From the NCBI RefSeq assembly GCF_000496835.1, contig NZ_AWXW01000027.1:1-62155 (forward strand): 62,155 nucleotides of DNA, read 5' to 3'. Source of the stretch: Thalassobacillus devorans MSP14 (GTDB lineage Bacteria > Bacillota > Bacilli > Bacillales > Halobacillaceae). Positions 30,855 to 44,084 of this stretch are shown piece after piece. Position numbers and translations under genes: made by a program. The first letter of the stretch is position 1. Each line of letters starts with the position of its first letter. Under the pieces are notes generated by a model. That model did not search any database. It was given only the letters and a program-made list of their open reading frames with translations, and was not told where the DNA came from.

Positions 30855-32933
30855 ATGCCTAGAGAATTCTCCTTGGAGAAAACACGTAATATCGGTGTCA
30901 TGGCTCACATTGACGCCGGTAAGACAACTGCTACTGAGCGTATCCTTTTCTATACAGGACGTATCCATAAAATTGGGGAAACTCACGAAGGTGCTTCCCA
31001 AATGGACTGGATGGAGCAGGAGCAAGAGCGCGGTATCACCATTACATCCGCAGCAACCACTGCTCAATGGAAAGGTCATCGTATCAACATCATTGATACA
31101 CCAGGACACGTGGACTTCACAGTAGAAGTTGAGCGTTCCCTTCGTGTACTTGATGGATCTGTAGCCGTCCTTGATGCTCAATCAGGTGTTGAGCCTCAAA
31201 CAGAAACAGTATGGCGCCAGGCTACGACATACGGCGTTCCGCGTATCGTATTCGTAAACAAAATGGACAAAATAGGTGCAGATTTCCTTTACTCTTTAAG
31301 CACCCTTAAAGATCGTCTTGGAGCGAATGCAGCAGCTGTCCAGCTTCCAATCGGTGCAGAAGATGAATTCGAAGGAATCATCGACTTGATTACGATGGAA
31401 GCATACTACTATATGGATGATTTGGGTACGCGTGCGGAAGCTCGTGAAATTCCTGACAGCCATAAAGAACAAGCGGAAGAGTACCGCAGCAAGTTGATTG
31501 AAGCTGTAGCAGATTTTGATGAAGACTTAATGATGAAATTCCTCGAAGGGGAAGAAGTCACTAATGATGAATTGAGATCAGCTATCCGCCAAGCAACATT
31601 GAGTGTGGAATTCTACCCTGTATTCTGTGGTTCTGCTTTCAAAAACAAAGGTGTCCAGCTATTGATTGATGGAGTTATTGATTACCTTCCATCACCATTA
31701 GATGTACCTCCAATTGAAGGTCATGTACCACAAACAGAAGAAGAAGTTGTCCGTAAAGCGGATGACAAAGAGCCTTTCTCCGCCTTGGCGTTTAAGGTTG
31801 CAACAGACCCGTATGTAGGTAAGCTTACTTTCTTCCGGGTATATTCCGGAACTTTGAAAGCTGGTTCATACGTGAAGAACTCTACGAAAGATAAGCGTGA
31901 GCGTGTAGGTCGTATCCTGCAGATGCACGCAAACTCTCGTGAAGAGATCTCTGAAGTATATGCAGGGGATATCGCGGGTGCTGTAGGTCTGAAGGATACT
32001 GGTACTGGTGACACATTGTGTGACGAGAAGAGTCTGGTAATCCTTGAGTCTATGGAATTCCCTGAGCCTGTTATCTCCGTTGCAATTGAACCAAAATCAA
32101 AGGCAGACCAGGATAAAATGGCTGTTGCCCTTGGTAAGCTGGCAGAAGAAGATCCGACTTTCGTAACTGAGACAGATACCGAAACTGGTCAAACGATCAT
32201 TAAAGGTATGGGTGAACTTCACCTTGACATCATCGTCGATCGTCTCCGCCGCGAATTCAAAGTTGATGCTAATATCGGTGCTCCACAGGTTGCCTACCGC
32301 GAAACATTCCGCGGAAGCGCTGAAGTCGAAGGTAAATTCGTACGTCAGTCTGGTGGACGTGGACAATACGGTCACGTTTGGGTCAAATTCGAGCCAAACG
32401 AAGAAGGTGCAGGCTTTGAATTTGAAAATAAAATTGTCGGTGGTGTTGTTCCGCGTGAATACATCCCATCCGTAGAACAAGGGATTAAAGAATCCTTGGA
32501 AAACGGTGTATTAGCCGGATATCCGATGGTAGACATCAAAGCAACACTTTATGATGGTTCTTACCACGATGTCGACTCCAACGAGATGGCGTTTAAAGTT
32601 GCCGCTTCCATGGCACTTAAAGAAGCTAAGAACAAGTGTAAGCCAGTTCTTCTTGAGCCGTTGATGAAAGTAGAAGTTGTCATTCCTGAAGAATACATGG
32701 GTGATATCATGGGTGACGTCACTTCCCGTCGTGGCCGTGTAGAAGGAATGGAAGCTCGCGGTTCAGCTCAAGTGGTTAAAGCATTCGTACCACTATCTGA
32801 AATGTTCGGTTATGCAACAGCGTTGCGTTCCAACACACAAGGTCGTGGAACTTACTCCATGCATTTTGACCATTATGAAGAAGTACCGAAGAGCATTTCT
32901 GATGAAATCATCAAGAAAAATGCCGGTCAGTAA
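30855..32933 (+). CDS. fusA: Elongation factor G
   Basis: EF-G is the GTPase that drives translocation. The 692-residue protein shows G1 AHIDAGKTT (residues 17-25), RGITI, G3 [13 protein letters not shown] and domain IV-V motifs ([13 protein letters not shown]). Residues linked to fusidic acid were not examined in detail. AAGGAG lies ahead of the ATG. It follows rpsG by 45 bases and precedes a separate tuf promoter. Confidence 0.98.
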   Translation: MPREFSLEKTRNIGVMAHIDAGKTTATERILFYTGRIHKIGETHEGASQMDWMEQEQERGITITSAATTAQWKGHRINIIDTPGHVDFTVEVERSLRVLDGSVAVLDAQSGVEPQTETVWRQATTYGVPRIVFVNKMDKIGADFLYSLSTLKDRLGANAAAVQLPIGAEDEFEGIIDLITMEAYYYMDDLGTRAEAREIPDSHKEQAEEYRSKLIEAVADFDEDLMMKFLEGEEVTNDELRSAIRQATLSVEFYPVFCGSAFKNKGVQLLIDGVIDYLPSPLDVPPIEGHVPQTEEEVVRKADDKEPFSALAFKVATDPYVGKLTFFRVYSGTLKAGSYVKNSTKDKRERVGRILQMHANSREEISEVYAGDIAGAVGLKDTGTGDTLCDEKSLVILESMEFPEPVISVAIEPKSKADQDKMAVALGKLAEEDPTFVTETDTETGQTIIKGMGELHLDIIVDRLRREFKVDANIGAPQVAYRETFRGSAEVEGKFVRQSGGRGQYGHVWVKFEPNEEGAGFEFENKIVGGVVPREYIPSVEQGIKESLENGVLAGYPMVDIKATLYDGSYHDVDSNEMAFKVAASMALKEAKNKCKPVLLEPLMKVEVVIPEEYMGDIMGDVTSRRGRVEGMEARGSAQVVKAFVPLSEMFGYATALRSNTQGRGTYSMHFDHYEEVPKSISDEIIKKNAGQ

Positions 32934-33006
32934 TTGATTTTATTGACTAGATAAAGTATAAATTATATTGTAAGCTTAGAGGCAGCAGCATGTTGCTTCT
33001 GAGCTT
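32934..33006 (+). promoter_or_regulatory. tuf promoter and leader hairpin
   Basis: TTGATT (32934-32939) and TATAAA (32957-32962) are 17 bases apart; TTGACT at 32943 is a weaker alternative. The transcript would begin with a long hairpin: AAGCTTAGAGGCAGCA (32972-32987) pairs with TGTTGCTTCTGAGCTT (32991-33006), about 16 bp with a few G-U pairs. It has no T-run, so it is more likely an mRNA stabiliser than a terminator. Confidence 0.65.
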
Positions 33007-33062
33007 CCTATAAAAAAGTTAAACCATAACAATTTGTTATTTATTTAAAGGAGGAACTATAA

Positions 33063-34253
<1,191 letters not shown>

Positions 34254-34270
34254 TAACGACATTAACTATA

Positions 34271-34306
34271 AAAAGACAGCGATCTTAGCATCGCTGTCTT
34301 TTTTGC
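34271..34306 (+). terminator. Terminator after tuf
   Basis: AAAGACAGCGAT pairs with ATCGCTGTCTTT and is followed by TTT. Confidence 0.93.
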
Positions 34307-34443
34307 GTTTAGTGATGATCGAAAACTCTTAAACGCTTATACTTTGTTATACCTCATAATGAATATTCCATTTAAGCTCCCAATTGCTGAAGACTCAGTT
34401 TCGAGATGGTTGGGGCCGTTACCATGGCGGAATGGAATGGTCC

Positions 34444-34672
34444 GGGAAACAACTCGCTTTCCAGCTGCATCGCCTAGACACTCGCGACATAAGCAGTCCA
34501 TCAACGGGAAGAAAGAACACTTCCCTTTTGCTGTTCTGCTTATGCGTGTCGTGTCTCCCAAGGCGATTACGCATTTATTTCTTTCCTGCGGGGGACCTGG
34601 CAAGCTTCCTCGGGCTAAAGCCCTGTGGGATCTTGCCTAGCCCCTTCTCCCGCGGGAGTCTCGCCGTTTCCC
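34444..34672 (-). repeat. GC-rich inverted-end repeat, copy 1 (with inserted palindrome)
   Basis: The element runs from GGGAAAC (34444-34450) to GTTTCCC (34666-34672). Its outer parts match the reverse complement of 34841-34943: AACTCGCTTTCC at one end and CGGGAGTCTCGCCGTTTCCC at the other. The middle differs, with a palindromic insertion of about 110 bases (34466-34577). Open frames here are by-products of the repeat, not genes. The family is widespread between genes in Bacillaceae. Confidence 0.8.
34466..34577. repeat. Long imperfect palindrome
   Basis: The left arm contains CGCCT, AGACAC, CATAAGCAG and CGGGAAG; the right arm contains CTTCCC, CTGCTTATG, GTGTCT and AGGCG in mirror order. 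Arms of about 40 bases flank a loop near 34509-34519. It lies within repeat copy 1. Confidence 0.75.
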
Positions 34673-34807
34673 TTCCCATCCAGCCATTTGTATAATAAAC
34701 GGCCCCTCCAAAAATAGAAAGAATGAAGCTGAAACCTTCATCTTGAGGCATTTTACACAGGAGGTAAAGGCACTAAAATCTTCAATCACAGGGCAGTTTT
34801 CTTAGGC

Positions 34808-34977
34808 TGATTTCGAGAACTTCCCATGACAAGGGGCGTAGGGAAACGGTGAGACTCCTGTGGGAGCTGAGTGATAGATGAGGCCCCGCAAGGCGAAGCC
34901 TGAGGAGACTCAGCACACGCCCACGGAAAGCGAATCGTTTCCCGCAGCCCCTTACCTCCATCAATATCTCGAAATCA
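34808..34977 (+). repeat. GC-rich inverted-end repeat, copy 2
   Basis: The element is nested: TGATTTCGAGA (34808-34818) pairs with TCTCGAAATCA (34967-34977), AAGGGG with CCCCTT, and GGGAAACG (34841-34848) with CGTTTCCC (34936-34943). The core reads GTGAGACTCCTG, then GAGGCCCCGC and GAGGAGACTCAGC, the pattern of a common Bacillaceae intergenic repeat. It is inverted relative to copy 1. Confidence 0.82.
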
Positions 34978-35131
34978 AGTCTTCCATAATCCGGCCCTAT
35001 TGTTGAATAAGCATATCACGGCGGCACTTTTCTCCGTCAATAATTGCTTTATTATTATATAGAAGAAACTCGTCAAAAACTCCTTTCCAAGTATTACTTA
35101 CGAAGAATTTGAAGCATACTGGCAGTAAGGG

Positions 35132-35160
35132 TTGAAATGAGTAAAAGATGTTAGTATAAT
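35132..35160 (+). promoter_or_regulatory. S10 operon upstream promoter P1
   Basis: TTGAAA (35132-35137) and TATAAT (35155-35160) are 17 bases apart. Confidence 0.7.
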
Positions 35161-35198
35161 GATTTGAGTGTTGCTTCATAGATTCGTTGAATTTATGC

Positions 35199-35227
35199 TT
35201 GCATTCGCCAATATTCTTCTATATAAT
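35199..35227 (+). promoter_or_regulatory. S10 operon promoter P2
   Basis: TTGCAT (35199-35204) and TATAAT (35222-35227) are 17 bases apart, the best promoter ahead of rpsJ. Confidence 0.85.
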
Positions 35228-35231
35228 GAAT

Positions 35232-35670
<439 letters not shown>

Positions 35671-35703
35671 TAGAAACTTTTAAATTAATAGGAGGTGTAA
35701 CGG

Positions 35704-36336
35704 ATGGCGAAAGGAATCTTAGGACGCAAAGTCGGCATGACTCAGGTTTTCTCTGAAAACGGCGAGTTGATCCCAGTTACAGTGGTTCAAGCCGAGCCGA
35801 ACGTTGTTCTTCAAAAGAAGACAATGGAAAACGACGGTTATGAATCCCTGCAATTGGGCTTTGCTGATCAAAAGAAGAATCGCGTGAACAAAGCTGGGCA
35901 AGGACATGCTGATAAAGCAAACACCACCCCTAAGCGCTACGTTCGTGAAATCCGTAATGTAAATCTTGACGATTATGAAGTAGGTCAAGAAGTTAAGGTA
36001 GATATTTTCGAAGCTGGAGACATCATTGATGTCACTGGAACATCCAAGGGTAAAGGTTTCCAAGGTGCAATTAAGCGTCACAACCAATCCCGCGGACCAA
36101 TGACACACGGCTCTCGTTATCACCGTCGTCCAGGGGCAATGGGTGTAATTGATCCAATGCGTGTATTCAAAGGTAAAAACCTTCCTGGTCAAATGGGTAA
36201 TGAGCAAGTGACATTGCAAAATCTTGAAGTAGTACAAGTGGACGTAGATCGCAACTTGTTGCTTATCAAAGGTAATGTACCTGGCCCGAAAAAATCTTAC
36301 GTTAAAATTTCAAGTGCAATCAAGGCTAGCAAATAA
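35704..36336 (+). CDS. rplC: 50S ribosomal protein L3
   Basis: L3 is an early 50S assembly protein whose long loop reaches the peptidyl transferase centre. The 210-residue protein shows [12 protein letters not shown] and the loop [24 protein letters not shown] lies ahead of the ATG. It follows rpsJ by 33 bases. Confidence 0.98.
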   Translation: MAKGILGRKVGMTQVFSENGELIPVTVVQAEPNVVLQKKTMENDGYESLQLGFADQKKNRVNKAGQGHADKANTTPKRYVREIRNVNLDDYEVGQEVKVDIFEAGDIIDVTGTSKGKGFQGAIKRHNQSRGPMTHGSRYHRRPGAMGVIDPMRVFKGKNLPGQMGNEQVTLQNLEVVQVDVDRNLLLIKGNVPGPKKSYVKISSAIKASK

Positions 36337-36358
36337 TTAAAGGAAGGGAGGATTAGTC

Positions 36359-36982
36359 ATGCCTAAAGTAGCACTATTAAACCAAAGTGGCTCTCAGGTA
36401 GGCGATGTGGAATTGAACGATGCCGTGTTCGGTATTGAGCCAAATACACACGTACTACATGAAGCAGTAGTTATGCAACGCGCATCTTTGCGTCAAGGCA
36501 CACACAAAGTCAAGAATCGTTCAGAAGTGAGTGGCGGAGGCCGTAAACCATGGCGTCAAAAAGGTACAGGGCGTGCACGTCAAGGGTCTATCCGTTCCCC
36601 GCAATGGGTTGGCGGTGGAACTGTATTCGGTCCTACACCACGCAGCTACAGCTATAAGCTTCCAAAGAAAGTACGCCGTCTAGCACTTCGTTCTGCTCTT
36701 TCTTCTAAAATTAATGAAGAAAACGTAGTAGTGTTAGAGTCTCTTTCTTTCGATGCTCCAAAGACTAAAGAAGCAGTCAACATCCTTAAAGCTCTGGATG
36801 TCAACACAAAAGCGTTGATCGTCACAGCGGATGAAGATGAAAACGTAACTCGTTCAACAAACAACATTCCTAACGCTAAGACAGTAACTGTCGATCAGTT
36901 GAATGTATTGGATTTGTTGGCGCATGACAAGCTGATCCTGACGAAGGAAGCAGCTGACAAAGCAGGGGAGGTGCTTGCATAA
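36359..36982 (+). CDS. rplD: 50S ribosomal protein L4
   Basis: L4 lines the exit tunnel through its extended loop ([20 protein letters not shown]), which is intact at the sites linked to macrolide resistance. The 207-residue length is standard. In E. coli L4 represses the S10 operon; that control is not known for Bacillus. The stop overlaps the rplW start (TAATG). Confidence 0.98.
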   Translation: MPKVALLNQSGSQVGDVELNDAVFGIEPNTHVLHEAVVMQRASLRQGTHKVKNRSEVSGGGRKPWRQKGTGRARQGSIRSPQWVGGGTVFGPTPRSYSYKLPKKVRRLALRSALSSKINEENVVVLESLSFDAPKTKEAVNILKALDVNTKALIVTADEDENVTRSTNNIPNAKTVTVDQLNVLDLLAHDKLILTKEAADKAGEVLA

Positions 36983-37272
36983 TGAAAGACGCTCGTGATA
37001 TCATTAAGCGCCCTGTCATTACGGAACACTCTGCTGACCTTATGGGAGAAAAGAAATATACGTTTGAAGTAGATACCAAAGCGAACAAGACACAAATCAA
37101 GCATGCCGTAGAGGAAATCTTCGATGTGAAGGTTGAGCGTGTCAACACGTTGAACCTTAAAGGTAAGTTCAAGCGTATGGGTCGATATGGTGGCTACCGT
37201 TCTGACCGTAAGAAAGCAGTTGTCACTTTGACTGAAGATAGTAAAGAACTAGAATTCTTTGAAGGTGTATAA
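36982..37272 (+). CDS. rplW: 50S ribosomal protein L23
   Basis: L23 sits at the tunnel exit and docks trigger factor and SRP. The 96-residue protein shows [16 protein letters not shown] and [16 protein letters not shown]. It starts within the rplD stop codon, so the two are translationally coupled. rplB follows after 32 bases. Confidence 0.98.
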   Translation: MKDARDIIKRPVITEHSADLMGEKKYTFEVDTKANKTQIKHAVEEIFDVKVERVNTLNLKGKFKRMGRYGGYRSDRKKAVVTLTEDSKELEFFEGV

Positions 37273-37304
37273 ATAAAAACTCATTAGTGAAGGAGGGAAA
37301 AACG

Positions 37305-38135
37305 ATGGCGATTAAAAAATACAGACCAACCACGAATGGTCGCAGATTTATGACTGGTTCTGATTTTGCTGAAATCACAACCGATAAGCCAGAAAAATCC
37401 TTGCTATCACCGTTGCACAAACGCGGCGGCCGTAACAACCAAGGTAAATTAACAGTTCGTCATCAAGGCGGCGGTCATAAGCGTCAATACCGTATCATCG
37501 ACTTTAAGCGTGACAAAGATGGAATACCAGGACGCGTTGCTACAATCGAATACGATCCAAACCGTTCCGCTAACATTGCTTTAATCCACTATGTAGATGG
37601 TGAAAAGCGTTACATCCTTGCTCCAAAAGGATTGCAAGTAGGTAATGAAATCATGTCTGGTGAAGGTGCTGACATCAAAGCTGGTAACGCACTTCAATTG
37701 AAAGACATCCCGGTTGGTACAATCATCCACAACATTGAGCTTAAACCAGGACGCGGCGGCCAAATGGCACGCTCTGCCGGTGCGCAGGCTCAAGTGCTAG
37801 GCCGCGAAGATAAGTACACACTTGTACGTTTGACTTCTGGTGAAGTTCGTTTGGTTCTAAGCACTTGCCGTGCGACTATCGGCCAGGTAGGTAACCTGCA
37901 GCATGAACTGATCAACATTGGTAAAGCAGGACGTTCCCGTCACCTAGGCAAGCGCCCTACAGTACGTGGTTCTGTTATGAACCCTAGTGATCACCCACAC
38001 GGTGGTGGTGAAGGACGCGCGCCAATCGGACGTAAGTCACCAATGTCTCCATGGGGTAAACCTACGCTTGGTCTTAAGACTCGTAAGCGTAACAAACCTA
38101 CAGATAAGTATATTGTACGTAAACGTAAAAAATAA
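37305..38135 (+). CDS. rplB: 50S ribosomal protein L2
   Basis: L2 is needed for subunit joining and peptidyl transfer. The 276-residue protein shows [14 protein letters not shown] and the C-terminal active histidine region [13 protein letters not shown]. The ATG at 37305 follows AAGGAGGG; an in-frame GTG at 37287 would add six residues and overlap that site. Confidence 0.98.
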   Translation: MAIKKYRPTTNGRRFMTGSDFAEITTDKPEKSLLSPLHKRGGRNNQGKLTVRHQGGGHKRQYRIIDFKRDKDGIPGRVATIEYDPNRSANIALIHYVDGEKRYILAPKGLQVGNEIMSGEGADIKAGNALQLKDIPVGTIIHNIELKPGRGGQMARSAGAQAQVLGREDKYTLVRLTSGEVRLVLSTCRATIGQVGNLQHELINIGKAGRSRHLGKRPTVRGSVMNPSDHPHGGGEGRAPIGRKSPMSPWGKPTLGLKTRKRNKPTDKYIVRKRKK

Positions 38136-38192
38136 CGGGGTTGATCGACGGGGGATGAAACCCGTCTCTCAATCACGAAGGGAGGTTTATGT

Positions 38193-38471
38193 ATGGGTCG
38201 CAGCCTAAAAAAGGGACCTTTCGTAGATGACCATTTAATGAAAAAAGTTGAGAAATTGAATGAAGACGACAAAAAGCAAGTGGTTAAAACCTGGTCACGT
38301 CGTTCTACTATTTTCCCTAATTTTGTCGGACACACAATCGCAGTTTATGATGGACGTAAGCACGTACCAGTCTACGTTACAGAAGACATGGTAGGTCATA
38401 AGCTTGGCGAATTCGCGCCATCCCGTACGTTCAAGGGTCACTCCGGCGACGATAAGAAAACAAAACGCTAA
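38193..38471 (+). CDS. rpsS: 30S ribosomal protein S19
   Basis: S19 is a 30S head protein near the A-site bridge. The 92-residue protein starts [15 protein letters not shown] and carries [22 protein letters not shown] lies ahead of the ATG. The 57-base gap from rplB is the longest in this part of the cluster but shows no terminator. Confidence 0.98.
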   Translation: MGRSLKKGPFVDDHLMKKVEKLNEDDKKQVVKTWSRRSTIFPNFVGHTIAVYDGRKHVPVYVTEDMVGHKLGEFAPSRTFKGHSGDDKKTKR

Positions 38472-38490
38472 ATGAGAGGAGGCACTCTAC

Positions 38491-38832
38491 ATGCAAGCTA
38501 AAGCCGTTGCAAAAACCGTTCGTATTGCTCCTCGTAAAGTTCGTATTGTTATCGATTTGATTCGAGGAAAAAACGTTGGCGAAGCGATCGGTATTTTAAA
38601 TAATACTCGTCGTGGCGCTTCTCCGGTTGTAGAAAAAGTATTGAAATCTGCTATCGCTAACGCAGAGCATAACTATGAACTAGATCCAGAAAACTTATAT
38701 ATTTCTGAGGCGTTTGTAAACGAAGGTGTAACAATGAAACGTTTCCGCCCACGCGCAATGGGACGTGCAAGCCAAATCAACAAACGCACCAGCCATATTA
38801 CAGTTGTCGTATCAGAAAAGAAGGAGGGATAA
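38491..38832 (+). CDS. rplV: 50S ribosomal protein L22
   Basis: L22 lines the exit tunnel. The 113-residue protein shows [18 protein letters not shown] and the beta-hairpin tip [18 protein letters not shown], intact at the macrolide-linked site. GAGGAGG lies ahead of the ATG. It is followed 3 bases later by rpsC. Confidence 0.98.
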   Translation: MQAKAVAKTVRIAPRKVRIVIDLIRGKNVGEAIGILNNTRRGASPVVEKVLKSAIANAEHNYELDPENLYISEAFVNEGVTMKRFRPRAMGRASQINKRTSHITVVVSEKKEG

Positions 38833-38835
38833 TCA

Positions 38836-39477
38836 GTGGGTCAAAAAGTTAATCCGGTAGGTCTTCGTGTAGGCGTCATCCGCGATTGGGAATCCAAGTG
38901 GTACGCTGGTAAAGACTATGCAGACTTACTACATGAAGACATTAAGATTCGTGAATATGTTGAACAACGTCTGAAGGATGCTGCAGTATCAACGATCGAA
39001 ATTGAACGTGCAGCAAACCGCGTGAACATCACCATCCACACAGCTAAGCCTGGTATGGTTATCGGTAAGGGCGGCTCTGAAGTGGAAGCACTTCGTAAGT
39101 CATTGAACAACCTTACTGGCAAGCGAGTTCACATTAACATTGTAGAAGTTAAAAAAGCTGACTTGAATGCAACATTGGTTGCTGAAAATATCGCACGTCA
39201 ATTGGAAAACCGTATTTCTTTCCGTCGTGCTCAAAAACAAACAATCCAACGTGCTATGCGCGCAGGTGCTAAAGGTATCCGTACACAAGTATCCGGACGT
39301 CTTGGCGGCGCAGACATCGCTCGTGCAGAACATTATAGTGAAGGTACCGTTCCACTACACACACTTCGTGCAGATATCGATTACGGAACTGCAGAAGCAG
39401 ACACCACATACGGTAAGCTTGGTGTTAAAGTGTGGATCTATCGTGGAGAAGTCCTTCCAACTAAAAACAACAACTAA
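38836..39477 (+). CDS. rpsC: 30S ribosomal protein S3
   Basis: S3 lines the mRNA entry tunnel and has helicase activity with S4 and S5. The 213-residue protein has the KH domain ([15 protein letters not shown]) and the C-terminal S3 domain ([19 protein letters not shown]). The start is GTG with AAGGAGGG ahead, only 3 bases after rplV. It is slightly shorter at the C-terminus than B. subtilis S3. Confidence 0.98.
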   Translation: MGQKVNPVGLRVGVIRDWESKWYAGKDYADLLHEDIKIREYVEQRLKDAAVSTIEIERAANRVNITIHTAKPGMVIGKGGSEVEALRKSLNNLTGKRVHINIVEVKKADLNATLVAENIARQLENRISFRRAQKQTIQRAMRAGAKGIRTQVSGRLGGADIARAEHYSEGTVPLHTLRADIDYGTAEADTTYGKLGVKVWIYRGEVLPTKNNN

Positions 39478-39495
39478 GGAAGGGGGAAAAGCATT

Positions 39496-39930
39496 ATGTT
39501 AATGCCTAAACGTGTCAAGTATCGTCGTCAACACCGTACTAGTTTGAAAGGCCGTGCAAAAGGCGGAACTTCAGTAGCATTCGGTGAATATGGTTTGCAA
39601 GCTGTAGAGCCTGCATGGATTACTAGCCGTCAAATCGAGGCAGCGCGTATCGCGATGACTCGTTACATGAAGCGTGGCGGTAAGGTTTGGATTAAAATCT
39701 TCCCTGACAAACCTTATACTGCTAAACCCCTAGAGGTCCGCATGGGTTCCGGTAAAGGTGCTCCAGAAGGATGGGTTGCAGTAGTAAAACCTGGGAAAAT
39801 CATGTTTGAAATCGCAGGTGTATCAGAAGAAGTAGCACGCGAAGCGTTGCGCCTTGCTTCTCACAAACTGCCGATCAAGACTAAATTCGTAAAACGTGAA
39901 GAAATTGGTGGTGAAATCAATGAAGGCTAA
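39496..39930 (+). CDS. rplP: 50S ribosomal protein L16
   Basis: L16 helps place A-site tRNA. The 144-residue protein starts [14 protein letters not shown] and shows [18 protein letters not shown] and [16 protein letters not shown]. The first ATG at 39496 matches the [11 protein letters not shown] start of Bacillus. The 3' end overlaps rpmC by 11 bases. Confidence 0.98.
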   Translation: MLMPKRVKYRRQHRTSLKGRAKGGTSVAFGEYGLQAVEPAWITSRQIEAARIAMTRYMKRGGKVWIKIFPDKPYTAKPLEVRMGSGKGAPEGWVAVVKPGKIMFEIAGVSEEVAREALRLASHKLPIKTKFVKREEIGGEINEG

Positions 39931-40120
39931 TGAAATCAGAGAATTAACCACTGCCGAAATTGAACAAAAAGTTAAATCTTTAAAAGAAGAACTTTTCAAC
40001 CTACGTTTCCAGCTGGCAACAGGTCAACTTGAGAACACAGCACGTATCCGTCAAGTTCGCAAGTCCATTGCAAAAATGAAGACCGTTGTTCGCGAAAGAG
40101 AGCTAGGCGTAAATAACTAA
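39920..40120 (+). CDS. rpmC: 50S ribosomal protein L29
   Basis: L29 is a small helical hairpin protein near the tunnel exit. The 66-residue protein starts [18 protein letters not shown] and shows [20 protein letters not shown]. The ATG at 39920 lies inside the end of rplP with GGTGGTGA ahead; an earlier in-frame start at 39896 would add eight non-conserved residues. Confidence 0.97.
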   Translation: MKANEIRELTTAEIEQKVKSLKEELFNLRFQLATGQLENTARIRQVRKSIAKMKTVVRERELGVNN

Positions 40121-40144
40121 TAGTTGAGAGGAGGTTACCCTCAC

Positions 40145-40408
40145 ATGAGTGAACGTAACAATCGTAAGGTTTACACTGGTCGTGTAGTATCTGACAAGAT
40201 GGACAAAACCATTACGGTAATGGTTGAAACGTATAAATTCCACCAGCTTTATGGCAAGCGTGTCAAATACTCCAAGAAGTTCAAAACACATGACGAAAAC
40301 AACCAAGCTAAAAACGGCGATATCGTACGTATTATGGAAACTCGCCCGCTATCAGCTACAAAGCGTTTCCGTTTGGTTGAAATCGTTGAAGAGTCAGTAA
40401 TTATCTAA
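40145..40408 (+). CDS. rpsQ: 30S ribosomal protein S17
   Basis: S17 is an early 30S assembly protein with an OB fold. The 87-residue protein starts [20 protein letters not shown] and ends with [17 protein letters not shown]. The ATG at 40145 follows GAGGAGG. An in-frame start at 40124 overlaps that region and is rejected. Confidence 0.97.
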   Translation: MSERNNRKVYTGRVVSDKMDKTITVMVETYKFHQLYGKRVKYSKKFKTHDENNQAKNGDIVRIMETRPLSATKRFRLVEIVEESVII

Positions 40409-40451
40409 TTAAAGTTCGCTCGGAAGGATTCCGAAGGGAGGTTACAACGAT

Positions 40452-40820
40452 ATGATCCAACAAGAGAGTCGTTTAAAAGTCGCAGACAACTCTGGTGCTC
40501 GTGAAATCCAGGCAATCAAAGTGTTAGGTGGTTCCGGACGTAAGACTGCCAACATCGGTGACGTCATCGTTGCTACGGTAAAACAAGCAACACCAGGAGG
40601 CGTTGTTAAAAAAGGTGAGGTAGTAAGAGCAGTAATCGTACGTTCTAAGAGCGGAGCTCGCCGTAAAGATGGTTCTTACATTCGATTTGATGAGAACGCA
40701 GCCGTAATCATTCGTGACGATAAAGGACCACGCGGAACTCGTATCTTCGGTCCAGTTGCTCGTGAATTACGTGATGAAAAATTCATGAAAATCGTATCTC
40801 TAGCTCCAGAAGTACTATAA
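40452..40820 (+). CDS. rplN: 50S ribosomal protein L14
   Basis: L14 forms an intersubunit bridge. The 122-residue protein starts [18 protein letters not shown] and ends in [15 protein letters not shown]-like sequence ([16 protein letters not shown]). GGGAGG lies ahead of the ATG. A short gap of 43 bases follows rpsQ. Confidence 0.98.
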   Translation: MIQQESRLKVADNSGAREIQAIKVLGGSGRKTANIGDVIVATVKQATPGGVVKKGEVVRAVIVRSKSGARRKDGSYIRFDENAAVIIRDDKGPRGTRIFGPVARELRDEKFMKIVSLAPEVL

Positions 40821-40855
40821 AGAATGAATCGCGTTGTTAAGGAGGTGCGTCAAGC

Positions 40856-41167
40856 ATGCATGTGAAAAAAGGCGATAAGGTAATGGTCATTTCCGGTAAG
40901 GACAAAGGCAAGCAAGGCTCTGTACTTGAAGCTTACCCGAAAAATGAACGTGTACTAGTCGAAGGGATCAACGTGGTTAAAAAACACGCGAAACCTTCTC
41001 AAGATAACCCACAAGGTGGAATCCTCAACCAGGAAGCACCTATCCATGTATCTAATGTGATGCCGATCGATCCGAAATCCGGCGAACCAACACGCGTTGG
41101 ATATAAGGAAGAAAACGGAAAGAAAGTTCGTATCGCTAAAAAGTCTGGTGAAACGTTAGGTAACTAA
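40856..41167 (+). CDS. rplX: 50S ribosomal protein L24
   Basis: L24 starts 50S assembly. The 103-residue protein has a KOW motif at the N-terminus ([20 protein letters not shown]) and the family segment [24 protein letters not shown] lies ahead of the ATG. Confidence 0.98.
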   Translation: MHVKKGDKVMVISGKDKGKQGSVLEAYPKNERVLVEGINVVKKHAKPSQDNPQGGILNQEAPIHVSNVMPIDPKSGEPTRVGYKEENGKKVRIAKKSGETLGN

Positions 41168-41192
41168 TTAGCGACGAAAGGAGGGCCATACG

Positions 41193-41732
41193 ATGAACGA
41201 ACTAAAGAAAAAGTATCAAGAAGAAGTAGTGCCATCTTTGATGGAAAAATTCAATTATGACTCTATCATGCAAACACCTAAAGTTGAGAAAATTGTAGTC
41301 AACATGGGTGTAGGTGATGCAGTACAAAATGCGAAAGCTTTGGATACTGCTGTTGAAGAATTATCACTTATCACTGGTCAAAAACCAATGGTGACACGCG
41401 CGAAGAAATCAATCGCTGGCTTCCGCCTTCGTGAAGGAATGCCAATCGGCGCGAAAGTCACACTTCGCGGTGAGCGCATGTATGAATTCTTGCAAAAGTT
41501 GATTGCTGTTTCCCTGCCACGTGTACGTGACTTCCGTGGTATCTCTAAGAAAGCATTCGACGGCCGAGGAAACTACACGCTTGGCGTAAAAGAACAATTG
41601 ATTTTCCCAGAGATTAATTATGATAAAGTCAACAAAGTGCGTGGAATGGATATCGTTGTAGTAACTACAGCGAACACTGATGAAGAAGCGCGTGAACTCT
41701 TAGCTCAGTTTGGCATGCCGTTTCAAAAATAA
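41193..41732 (+). CDS. rplE: 50S ribosomal protein L5
   Basis: L5 binds 5S rRNA and touches P-site tRNA. The 179-residue protein shows [18 protein letters not shown] and the signature [29 protein letters not shown] lies ahead of the ATG. It follows rplX by 25 bases. Confidence 0.98.
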   Translation: MNELKKKYQEEVVPSLMEKFNYDSIMQTPKVEKIVVNMGVGDAVQNAKALDTAVEELSLITGQKPMVTRAKKSIAGFRLREGMPIGAKVTLRGERMYEFLQKLIAVSLPRVRDFRGISKKAFDGRGNYTLGVKEQLIFPEINYDKVNKVRGMDIVVVTTANTDEEARELLAQFGMPFQK

Positions 41733-41735
41733 TGA

Positions 41736-41942
<207 letters not shown>

Positions 41943-41972
41943 AGAGCCCGATAGGGAAGGAGGTAACAAGTT

Positions 41973-42371
41973 ATGACAATGACAGATCCGATTGCAGATA
42001 TGCTGACACGTATTCGTAATGCCAACATGGTTCGCCATGAGAAGTTGGAGCTTCCAGCTTCAAACTTGAAGAAGGAGATCGCTGATATCCTTAAACGTGA
42101 AGGTTTTGTACGTGATTTTGAATATGTAGAAGACAATCATCAAGGAATGCTACGTATTTTCCTGAAATACGGACAAAACGACGAACGTGTTATTACTGGA
42201 CTGAAACGCATCAGTAAACCAGGATTGCGTGTTTACGCAAAAGCAGAAGAGCTGCCTAAAGTATTGAATGGTTTAGGTGTAGCTATCGTTTCCACATCAA
42301 AAGGTGTATTGACCGATAAAGAAGCACGTGAGCAGGCTATTGGCGGCGAAGTGCTTGCCTATATCTGGTAA
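41973..42371 (+). CDS. rpsH: 30S ribosomal protein S8
   Basis: S8 binds the central domain of 16S rRNA; in E. coli it represses the spc operon. The 132-residue protein shows [20 protein letters not shown] and [25 protein letters not shown] lies ahead of the ATG, with a 30-base gap from rpsN. Confidence 0.98.
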   Translation: MTMTDPIADMLTRIRNANMVRHEKLELPASNLKKEIADILKREGFVRDFEYVEDNHQGMLRIFLKYGQNDERVITGLKRISKPGLRVYAKAEELPKVLNGLGVAIVSTSKGVLTDKEAREQAIGGEVLAYIW

Positions 42372-42401
42372 TCTTATATAGAAGACAGGAGGTGCAAAGT
42401 T

Positions 42402-42938
42402 ATGTCTCGCGTAGGTTTTAAATCATTAGAACTTCCAGAAGGTGTTGAGGTTAAAAATAACAACAACACGGTTACAGTGAAAGGTCCTAAAGGGGAACTT
42501 ACTCAAACGTTCCATCAGGATATGACAATCAAACTCGAAGATAATGTTCTTACAGTAGAGCGTCCAAGCGAAAGTAAAGAACATCGTGCCCTTCATGGAA
42601 CAACTCGCAGCCTGATCGGAAACATGGTTGAAGGAGTATCCAAAGGTTACGAAAAAAGTCTTGAAATCATCGGGGTAGGTTACCGTGCGACAAAACAAGG
42701 TAACAAAGTAACTATCAATGCTGGTTATTCCCACCCTGTAGAAGTAGAACAGCGCGATGGTATTGAAATCGATGTTCCTTCCAACACCAAGGTTGTAGTG
42801 AAAGGTATCGATAAGGAATTGGTTGGAGCTGTAGCTGCCAACATTCGTGCGATTCGTCCGCCAGAGCCTTACAAAGGTAAAGGTATCCGTTATGAAGGCG
42901 AATATGTACGTCGTAAAGAAGGTAAAACTGCTAAGTAA
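42402..42938 (+). CDS. rplF: 50S ribosomal protein L6
   Basis: L6 lies near the factor-binding site. The 178-residue protein has two similar domains and the C-terminal signature [26 protein letters not shown] lies ahead of the ATG. Confidence 0.98.
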   Translation: MSRVGFKSLELPEGVEVKNNNNTVTVKGPKGELTQTFHQDMTIKLEDNVLTVERPSESKEHRALHGTTRSLIGNMVEGVSKGYEKSLEIIGVGYRATKQGNKVTINAGYSHPVEVEQRDGIEIDVPSNTKVVVKGIDKELVGAVAANIRAIRPPEPYKGKGIRYEGEYVRRKEGKTAK

Positions 42939-42970
42939 GGGCAAGTAAGCAACAGAAAGGAGTGACCTTG

Positions 42971-43857
<887 letters not shown>

Positions 43858-43870
43858 GGAGGGAAATAAC

Positions 43871-44056
43871 ATGGCTAAAAAGTTGGAAGTTACCCTCACG
43901 CGCAGTGTGATCGGCAGACCTGAAGACCAACGTCTAACTGTCAAAACACTTGGCTTGAATAAAATTCGTCAATCAGTGGTACTAGAAGACACTCCGTCTA
44001 ATCGTGGAATGGTCAACAAAGTATCCCACTTGGTTGCAGTTAAAGAAGTAGAATAA
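43871..44056 (+). CDS. rpmD: 50S ribosomal protein L30
   Basis: L30 is a small 50S protein. The 61-residue protein starts [20 protein letters not shown] and shows [20 protein letters not shown]. It lies 13 bases after rpsE with GGAGGG ahead. Confidence 0.97.
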   Translation: MAKKLEVTLTRSVIGRPEDQRLTVKTLGLNKIRQSVVLEDTPSNRGMVNKVSHLVAVKEVE

Positions 44057-44084
44057 ACATTAAGCGCAAAGAGGAGGTGCTCGC

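Noticed and set aside
34344-34695. Two plus-strand open frames of about 100 codons after tuf
   Set aside because: They lie in the palindromic repeat, have no ribosome-binding site and their amino-acid make-up reflects the repeat.
34782-34964. Minus-strand open frame in the second repeat
   Set aside because: It is fully inside the repeat and has no family match or start signals.
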